DNA of 64,000 nucleotides from Diphasiastrum complanatum (taxonomy: Eukaryota > Streptophyta > Lycopodiopsida > Lycopodiales > Lycopodiaceae). Location: the NCBI GenBank assembly GCA_029204225.1, contig CM055111.1, positions 47,779,594 to 47,843,593 on the forward strand, in the 5' to 3' direction. The notes under the pieces are model-generated. The model worked only from the letters and a program-made list of their open reading frames with translations. It did no database searches and was not told the DNA's origin. Made by a program: the position numbers and the translations under genes. Positions 56,687 to 64,000 of this stretch are shown here, piece by piece; within the stretch, counting starts at the first letter, position 1, and every line of letters starts with the position of its first letter.

Positions 56687-59204
56687 ATGATCAGAAACAT
56701 GAAGCTTGAAAAACGTCGCTGCTCGCTTGCGCAGGCAGCGCTTTATCTCCTCCAGCTATTGCTCATCATGATCACACAATCTTTTAGGAATAGTCATGAG
56801 CAGATTGTTGAGAGCTTGCCCCTAGGATCCATTCTGCAGCCCAACCAGACTGTGGTCTCCAGAAATGGTAGCTTCGCATTGGGATTCTTCCCACTGGCCC
56901 GTGATCGAAACTATTTGGGAGTCTCTTATGCTACAATTCCTAACCGTACACCAATTTGGGTGGCTAACAGACACAAGCCTGCCAAGGATGGTGCATCCTT
57001 GAAATTTTTCGTGGATGGTGACTTGGTCATCTCCAATCCTGATCAAATTATTGTCTGGACGAGTGGTACAAGTGGACAGAACATCAGCTCGATGCTGATG
57101 GAAGAAAGTGGTAATCTTATCCTCAAGCACAACTCAGGAAGAACAATATGGCAAGGTTTCGATCACCCAACAGACACTTGGATGCCAGGCATGAAAGTTT
57201 ATATGGGCTCAAAGATTCTAATTACCGCCTCCAAATCCCTTATCGATTTAGCTGAGGGACGTTATGCACTCTGGGTGCGGCAGACAGGTGAAATTGTGGA
57301 GATCTGGAACGCAACCACAGAATATGCGACCACTGGTGTCTGGACTGGACACACCTTTGCCAATCTTCCAGAGTACTCGCTTTCCAACTGGCCCTTTGTG
57401 AACTGGTCCTTAGTAAACGATTCTGGGCGTCCTTATTACACTGGGAATGGAAAACATAAAATTCTCTTGCATGCAACTCTTGACTATGACGGTGTCACTC
57501 GCGCTCGCATTTGGGACAGTTCTAATGCCATGTGGCACATCATCGCGTTAATACCCAAGAATCCATGCCATGTAGATCATCTTTGTGGCCAGAACGGAAT
57601 CTGTAATAGCGATTCCATACCCCTCTGTAGTTGCCCGCAGGGATTCAAGGCCGTTGATCCTGTGGGATGGAACCACAGGTTGATCCTGTTTCTCTAGGAT
57701 GCCTGGCGAATCTCACGTTGGACTGCAGCAGTAAAAGTACATTTTCCCCTTTGCAAAATACGTATTACGATCAAGGGAGTGGCTCCGCGAGATCTTATAG
57801 TGGCCACGATCAAGCCTGGTGTGAAGCATCTTGCACAATCGATTGTGCCTGCTTGGGGTTTTCTTTCAACGGAGGATCTAGCAACTCTTCACTGCAGTAC
57901 GGGCCTTTCTTCAATGGCAGGTCTTCCCCTGAAATCGGCCAAAATTTCTTTCTACGAGTCAACTCCTCGGAGCAAATTCAAAATAATCAATTATCGCTTC
58001 TGAATGATGGAAAAAAGAAAGGAACAACAGCTAGGAATACTGAATTCGGAGTTGCCTTTGGGTTTGCATTGATGATAACAATTGGGTTTCTTATCTGGAA
58101 ATTTTTTTGGAGAAAACGTATTGAAGAGAAGCAATCCTCAGAATACATATCCGGGGTCCTGAAAAAATTCTCCTACAAAGAGCTACAGACCGCCACCGGC
58201 AATTTCGGTGAGGAGCTTGGTACAGGTGCGTTTGGGTCTGTGTACAGAGGCTCCCTTGCAGATAAAACCATGGTTGCAGTAAAGAAGCTCCGCAGTATGA
58301 GTCAAGGGGACAACGACTTCCGCAGAGAAGTAAGTACTCTCGGAATGATTCAACACGTCAACCTTGTGAGACTTCTAGGCTTCTGTGCTGCAAACATGCA
58401 CAGGCTTCTAGTTTACGACTTCATGCCCAATGGAGATCTGAACAAGCTTCTGTTTACAAAGACTGATGAAGCACACCAGCACACTGTTCTTGATTGGGAC
58501 ACCCGATTCGCCATGCCCTGGGGACTGCACGGGGAATCGTCTACCTGCACGAAGAATGCAGGAGCTGCATCATACACTGTGACATCAAACGTGCGAACAT
58601 TCTACTGGATGCTAATTTTGCCAAAAATTTCAGATTTTGGCCTGGCCAAGTTGATGGGTAGAGAATTCAGCCCGGTGATCACAAACATGCGGGGCACCAG
58701 AGGTTACCTAGCACCGGAGTGGCTTTCCAGCCTACCCGTCAGCCAAAGCTGATGTCTACAGCTATGCTTCTTGGTTTCCAAGGGGAGGCTCGAACCTGAG
58801 ACCAAAGAAACTTTGGATGTCAAGCTAACCAACTAAGACAACCCCGTTGGGTCTACAGCTATGGCATGACTCTCTTTGAGATCATAAGTGGACGAAAAAA
58901 TATGGATACGAATTCTAGCGTGGACAATTGGTATTTCCCACTCCGGGCATGCCAAATTAAAAAGCTCGGCTAGGAGAATTCTCTTCACTGGCAGACATAA
59001 AACTACGTGGGAATTTCAATGAACAACAGCTGGTCAGTTTTGGTTGCCATCTGGTGCATACAAGACGAAGAAATCAACAGGCCTGCCATGGCAAGGGTAT
59101 CGCAGATGCTTGAAGGCACTTTTGAGGTCGTTGATCCACCGTTCCCAAGCTCTCTGAAGCTTTTGGTGGTAGGGAGCAACAATTCTGGGTCAGATGTTTC
59201 GTAA
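56687..59204 (+). pseudogene. G-type lectin S-receptor-like Ser/Thr kinase
   Basis: Intronless-looking receptor kinase of the SD (S-domain) class. Hydrophobic signal segment ALYLLQLLLIMITQSF. Bulb-type lectin domain with VVSRNGSFALGFFPL, PIWVANR and GNLILKHNSGRTIWQGFDHP. S-locus glycoprotein region, EGF-like Cys segment (CHVDHLCGQNGICNS..CSCPQGFK), PAN-like cysteines, TM segment FGVAFGFALMITIGFLIW, and kinase with LGTGAFGSVYRG, VAVKKL, a catalytic-loop HCDIK readable only in a shifted frame near 58570, DFGLAKLMG and GTRGYLAPEW. Lesions: frameshifts near 57690, 58514, 58620 and 58737, and a SINE at 58767. Frames end at 59204 after ARVSQMLEG. Function in the family is plasma-membrane signalling; this copy is dead. 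Confidence 0.93.
58767..58850 (-). mobile_element. tRNA-type SINE inserted in kinase domain
   Basis: 84-bp insert between two copies of GTCTACAGCTATG (58754-58766 and 58851-58863), a 13-bp target duplication. On the minus strand it has an A-box-like TTAGTTGGTTAGC and a perfect B box GGTTCGAGCC, with GGGG and CCCC ends resembling an acceptor stem. It interrupts the DVYSYGM motif of the kinase. No A-tail is seen. Confidence 0.85.
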
Positions 59205-59330
59205 CCATATATCTATAGATGCTTGAAGGCACTTTTGAGGTCGTTGATCCACCGTTCCCAGGCTCTCTGAAGCTTTTGGAGGTAGGGAGCAACAATTCTG
59301 GGTCTGATGTTTCCTAACCATATATCTATC
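59104..59330 (+). repeat. 113-bp tandem duplication over the kinase stop codon
   Basis: 59104-59216 is repeated at 59217-59329 with a few differences (for example TGGTGG/TGGAGG). It covers the last coding residues, the stop and a few 3' bases. Confidence 0.88.
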
Positions 59331-60375
59331 CAACGACAAGAGGAATGGACCACACACAAAAGATCAACCGATCGTCTGTGATGCATCTGACATGCAAAAT
59401 CATCTCCTTATCCAGAACATATACTACACTAGGAGGAAATAGCCTATTAAGACACACGCAATTATTTCCATAGTTGCAGTTCATACGAATACAGATCATT
59501 ACATTTTGGAGTGTCATACACTAATACTATAGTCTATCTAATGAGACGAGAATATATGATGATCTAAAAAGAATGTAATAAGTCCATAGTATTATGATCA
59601 TTGAATAGACTTTTAATATTTGACTTAGTAATGAAAGGAGTACAAAACTGAGATACTAGCATGCCCACATAAGAGCTAGGAATTACAGCTATGAGTCTAT
59701 TTGAGCAATGTGTCATTATACTATAATATGTGTCTACATAGTCTCCCTCCTGATTCTTACTTTAGGTCTTAATCTATTTTTCTATTGTATCTTCTATCTA
59801 GTCTTTTACCTTGTTGATAAGGAACTAATCTGTAATTATTTGTAGTCTCTCATTATTGTAACTAGCTGAACTATTTTGCTAATGCGTCTTGATTCTCAAA
59901 GGGAGTCTTGAACTTGGGACCAAAGAAACTTTGATGTAGTTGAATATATGTTACCACATTCTTTATGCGCAGTGGGCTAGTGCCACCTGTTCTGCCCTCA
60001 TTTTCTATACAACATAACTATGATGCAAATAGCACAACTTGAGATAGATTGGGACTATACAAAGTCTAGTCCAGATATCTATTAATTTGAGACTAATGAT
60101 TTTTGGTTTGAGAAAACATATTTAAAGTCATGTAAATGTTATTCTCTTCTTGAATGAAGGGGATCCTTTTCAAATCTCTTTTCAATAAGTTGGCTCCCGA
60201 ACTCCATATCCTTGTCATCCATAATTAGATTGGTCACACCAAATGTCATTCCCTTTTGACAATGTTCTTAACATGCGGACTACCATTCACTATTTTCTTT
60301 ATTATATTGCTCATATTTTGTTAGTAAAAGTGATCTTATTAATGTTGTTGATAGTCTAGATCATACTTTTGAATG
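59331..60375. other. Non-coding downstream region
   Basis: AT-rich, no gene recognised. It contains the SINE fragment at 59889-59936. Confidence 0.55.
59889..59936 (-). mobile_element. SINE 3' fragment
   Basis: About 48 bp similar to the second half of the SINE at 58767 (shared CAAAGAAACTTTG and GGGAGTCTTGAACTTGGGAC against GGGAGGCTCGAACCTGAGAC). The B box is degraded. Confidence 0.65.
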
Positions 60376-60606
60376 TTATATCAAAGGCTTTGGAACCTTG
60401 CCCTAGTATTTCTTGAACCCGACCTGTGCAATATGTAGCACTACATACTCCTAGATACATTTTGTAGGTGGAGGTGGTGTTTCCAAATCTTTTCATGTAC
60501 TATGTGGTGTCAGACAAGGTTGCCCCCCCTTATCATTGCTATTTGCACTTGCCACTATACCCTTGTTGTACCATTTTGACAATCTTATTACCCATACAAC
60601 TTCCCT
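60376..60606 (+). pseudogene. LINE (non-LTR) reverse-transcriptase fragment
   Basis: Translation contains LCGVRQGCPPLSLLFALATI, the conserved RT motif of plant L1-type LINEs (GVRQGCPLSPLLF in intact members), preceded by a degraded KGFG/STTYS region and followed by PLLYHF. Only about 75 residues remain. The fragment meets the repeat that starts at 60615. Confidence 0.75.
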
Positions 60607-60614
60607 CTTGTGTG

Positions 60615-61395
60615 GTGTTGGATTTATCTTCTCTACTCTCCTAAATCCTATGTTAATCTGCCTCCATTCATGCTGCTGTATTTTTACTTATGTTGTCGCA
60701 CAGTCTGCATAAATACAAGTAAATTTGAATATGCAAAAAATGCGAAAAATGCGACACTGCATTTTTACACGCAATTTATGACAGGCGAAAAATGCGACAC
60801 TACCCTACAAATGCCGACGGCACCCTTATAGAAAGGCGAAGGTACCTTACAAATGATTTTCTAAGGCATTGGACAGGGTGTCGCAATTTTTGCATTTTTA
60901 TCAGTGTCAATTTTAGCGAAGCCCGGCGTCGCGGCCTCCTCACGCTCGTTCTATGCACTGTGCAATCAGATTTGACAACAACAGCAGCCACCCACGATCT
61001 TCCATAGACAACACAACCACTTTTGTACCTTCTTCATCTGCACACCTGTAAAACTTATGTATATATATTACATACCATCTGAGTTTTCAAACAACAGAAT
61101 ACAGAAGACAGAACGAAGCATCATTTGTAATTCAGAGACATACATTGTAGATGCCCTCGCGCATTGATTCTTTCTTTCAGATAGATTGTCAATAACAGGT
61201 TCATAACCTTTATAGATTGTGATTAGCTTTGTGAAGAACGCGGTTACGCCTGCTATTGTTCTTGTATATTTCGTTATACTTAATCTGATTACAGCTCTAT
61301 TTGATTTTGCATTCAAATTTGTGTCAATACTGCAATGCTTTTCTACGTTCTGTCTGGCTATCTAATTGTTTAGTCTGGTTGTCTGCTCTTCACGA
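60615..61395 (-). repeat. Dispersed repeat, inverted copy of 12225-13052
   Basis: Runs from TTGGATTTATC to the TTAGTCG unit, in reverse orientation relative to 12225-13052. Several indels distinguish the copies. A TATATATATTACA stretch lies near 61060. Confidence 0.75.
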
Positions 61396-61488
61396 CTAAT
61401 TATCTGTCTAGCTCTTTGCGACTAATTTTTTGTCTAGCTCTTCGCGACTAATTATTTGTCTAGCTGTTCGTGACAAATTATTTGTCTG
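61385..61488. repeat. 26-bp tandem repeat, four units
   Basis: Units start at 61385, 61411, 61437 and 61463: GCTCTTCGCGACTAATT followed by a T-rich stretch and GTCTA. The 12-kb copy of the surrounding repeat has only one unit. Confidence 0.85.
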
Positions 61489-61665
61489 ATGTTTTGATGT
61501 TTAATGTTTGGCTACGTAATCACTGTACTACTAACGATTTCAAAGTTAGTTACTATCCAATCGAACGTGATTTCTATCACTATTTGAAAAATAAAATGTT
61601 TCTGTTACCAAAGCTCTGCTAGCTCTCAACTCCCAATTTGACGAAAAGACACGAAAGAAAAATAT

Positions 61666-63150
61666 TTGCGAACAGCACGAACAACAGGAGAAAGTCAAAC
61701 GATGCGAAGCGACACGAAACTCTTCGCGACACGAAACCCTTCGCGCTCCAAAGGACCAAGAAGATCAAACAAGTATCATGAAGTACAACTATCTAGCAGA
61801 CCACATAAAGACAAGAGCATTGCATTACCAGAGGGATCTCCTAGAAGATCAACAAGAGAACGAAGAGTGCCAGCAAGATTTGTGCCAAGCAGCTCAGCTT
61901 CTACATCAGAAGAGTTTTGTGGATTCAGTGGAGAACCACAAACATTCGAAGAAGCAATTAAATGTCCAGACAAAGACAAATGGATCCAAGTCATGAATGA
62001 GGAGATGGAATCCATGAAGAAGAATGAGGTATGGACATTGCAGCCATTACCAGATAAGCAAAAGACTATACAATGCAAGTGGGTTTACAAGCTGAAGTAT
62101 GGACCGAATGGAAATATTTCAAAGTATAAAGCCAAACTTGTAGTGAAGGGTTTATCTCAGAGATATGGTATCGACTATGCTAAGACCTTCTCTCTTGTGG
62201 TGAAACATTTGTCCCTACGCCTACTATTTGCATATGCAGTCGTTTATGATCTCAGGATTCACATTGTGGACGAAAAGACAACATTCTTACATGGTGACCT
62301 AGACAAAGAAGTCTACATGGATCAACTTTCACTCTATATTTTGAACTCACTTCCTACTTATGCATGCAGAATACACAAGAGTATCTACGGTCTGAAGCAA
62401 TTAGCGTGACAATGGTATAAGAAGAAAGATCAAGCCCTGAAATCCTTAGGATTCAAGGCACTGATAGCTGATTCCAATATTTATGTAAGAATTACAGATG
62501 GAAAGATCGTAATTGCAAAAGTGAAGAACTTTGCAAAAGTGAAGAACTTATTGTTGAGGTGAAGTACGACATCTCGAAATATTTCGAGATTGCAGACCTA
62601 GGAGAAGCTAGATGTTATCTTGGCTTACAGATTGACAAAGACTATGAGGAAGGGAAATTGTACCTTCATCAGTCTAGATATACCCAGAAGATCTTAGAAG
62701 ATTTCGGGATGATGAATTACAAAAGAGCAAATACTCCAATGCTTACAAGAACAATCTTGACAAATAAAGATTGCTCGAAGACTGAAGAAGATAAGAAAAT
62801 TGATGGAGCATACACCATACAGGAAGCTGATCGGATCACTAATGTGTCTTGTAGATAACACACACCCTGACATTGCTTATGCCGTGTTCAGGATGAGCCA
62901 ATTCAGTACAAATCCAGGCTCGACTCATTGGAAGATCGCGAAACGAATCTTGCAATATCTTCAATTAACGAAGGATTTTGGATTGTGTTATTCTCGTGAT
63001 GCAGGGTTCCAGATGCTTTCATATAGTGATAGTTGGGCATCTCTCAAGGGACAACTGCAAAAGTGTCTCAGGAGGATGTACCATTTCATCAGGAGTAGCA
63101 ATTCTCTGGGTCAGCAAAAAACAGACCATCGTGGCTCAGTCATCCTGTGA
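61666..63150 (+). pseudogene. Copia IV reverse transcriptase and RNase H
   Basis: 61666-62409: basic N-terminal part (RRSTRERRVPARFVPSSS), EEAIKCPDKDKWIQVMNEEM, IQCKWVYKLKYGPNGNISKY, then RT through YGLKQLA and a TGA where Arg is expected before QWY. The YVDD region is lost in a gap around 62520-62560. 62559-62858 has FEIADLGEARCYLGLQID. 62800-63150 has THPDIAYAVFRMSQF and IAKRILQYLQLTKDFGLCYS, and the RNase H end VSKKQTIVAQSSCE in another frame. Different in sequence from the I, II and III families. Confidence 0.88.
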
Positions 63151-63152
63151 AA

Positions 63153-63520
63153 CCATTTAGATCAAGCCATCAATATACTGCTAGAGGATTGTTAGATGTT
63201 GTGCATACAAACATTTGTGGCCTGATGAAAAATCCTTCTCTGAAGGATGTAAAGTATTTCATAACTTTTATTGATGAATTCTCCAGAAAAGGACTATGGT
63301 GTATTTTATCAAGTTGAAATCAGAAGCTTTCAATTGCTTCAGAATCTTCAAGGAGTGTGTAGAAAAAGAGACTGGAAGGACGATCAAGGCCCTGAGTTTG
63401 ACAATGGTGGAGAGTACATCTCTACTAAATTTAAGGAGTACTGCCAGAGCCAGGCATTGAGAATACAAGTTTTTTCATCTGGTCCAAATACTGAATCAAA
63501 TAGCCATGATCGAAAACTTA
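63153..63520 (+). pseudogene. Copia IV integrase fragment, out of order
   Basis: Follows RNase H without a break: GLLDVVHTNICGLMKNPSLK, KYFITFIDEFSRK, then after frameshifts ECVEKETGRTIKAL and FDNGGEYISTKFKEYCQSQA. Integrase lies before RT in a normal copia element, so this piece comes from a rearrangement or a second element in tandem. The first catalytic Asp is Asn (HTNICG for HTDICG). Confidence 0.8.
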
Positions 63521-64000
63521 GTGGAATCTTCCCCTCCTTGACTACAACCCATGAACTCCAAGAGAAAGTTTTGCCCCTCTCCTAGAGCGTATAAATTTAA
63601 TGAATTTTGTGCATGGAATCCATTACTCTCTTGCCCCTCTCAACTTACTTAAAGCTAAATGCATGGCTCACACCCCTATCACATCGATCCTCCATGAGAT
63701 CTCTTGCCCCAACCACATTTCAATTGAATATGTCTAGAGTGCTTAGGATGAGTCAAACACTACGGGAATCTTTTGGTACAATTGTGGGTCGAGGATTCGT
63801 AGACACAAAAGTAATAGCAAGCACCATGATCAAGCATAACTCATGACAGTTGCGAGACTTTCATCGACAACAGTGAAAGAAACATTTCGAATTTGTAGTT
63901 TACTGCATTCAAAGTTGAACTGGAGATGTGGCTGACCTCTTAGTCAGTCTTTTGATTGAAGTGTACTTCACGTATTCTCACTACATGCGATGCATATACA
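63521..64000 (+). other. Degraded tail, possibly copia pol remnants
   Basis: A TGDVADLL-like string near 63915-63945 resembles the copia RNase H C-terminus (..DIADLFTKPL), but the frame is broken and LTR boundaries are not visible before the window ends. Repeated CTCTTGCCCC words occur near 63570-63705. Confidence 0.35.

Noticed and set aside
58741..58863. Intron in the receptor-kinase gene
   Set aside because: The interruption has a 13-bp direct duplication and a B box but no GT..AG ends in the right place, so it is a SINE.

Overview
The window looks like nuclear DNA of a land plant with a large, repeat-packed genome. It carries plant-type copia and gypsy LTR retrotransposons, primer-binding sites for plant initiator-Met and Asp tRNAs, a tRNA-type SINE, a LINE fragment and one G-type lectin receptor kinase. 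The species cannot be read from the sequence; a fern, gymnosperm or other large-genome plant would fit. I found no intact single-copy host gene. Nearly everything is mobile DNA or its debris.

Layout. 1-2046: 3' end of a gypsy element (post-integrase ORF plus LTR). 2475-2990: decayed relative of a gene in the 16-23 kb element. 3393-10540: remnant of a copia element (family II, minus strand) carrying a nearly complete copia element (family I, 4544-10327, plus strand, GAGAA target duplication). 12225-13052: dispersed repeat whose inverted copy lies at 60615-61395. 14150-14581: copia II LTR with element sequence on both sides. 16002-23285: a 7.3-kb unit bounded by 35-bp terminal inverted repeats, holding four decayed multi-exon genes. 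23305-28321: 3' half of a second gypsy element (minus), joined abruptly to copia II gag (28322-29288). 31968-55276: a three-level nest with target duplications at each level. Copia III (CATTG) contains a 20-kb-span gypsy element (34373-54520, GCTAT), which contains a second copia I (46938-52662, GATAT). 56687-59204: receptor-kinase pseudogene with a SINE in its kinase domain. 60376-64000: LINE fragment, repeat and scrambled copia pol.

The most unusual content is the 16002-23285 unit. Its third gene (19533-21247) encodes a recognisable histone H3 (N-terminal KQT motif and complete histone fold) followed by a long linker and a Ulp1/SENP-type C48 cysteine protease domain, over four exons. It has four in-frame stops and a broken splice donor but no frameshift. 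The neighbouring genes are two unrecognised minus-strand genes and a coiled-coil gene that has a relative at 2475. I recognise no transposase, so the superfamily is open.

Other patterns: both gypsy families share an extra ORF between integrase and 3' LTR; the large gypsy has a tandemly duplicated integrase; copia I LTRs carry CCAAT boxes about every 33 bp; copia III LTRs lack TG...CA ends; many nonsense lesions are explained by C-to-T or G-to-A transitions, as expected for heavily methylated DNA.
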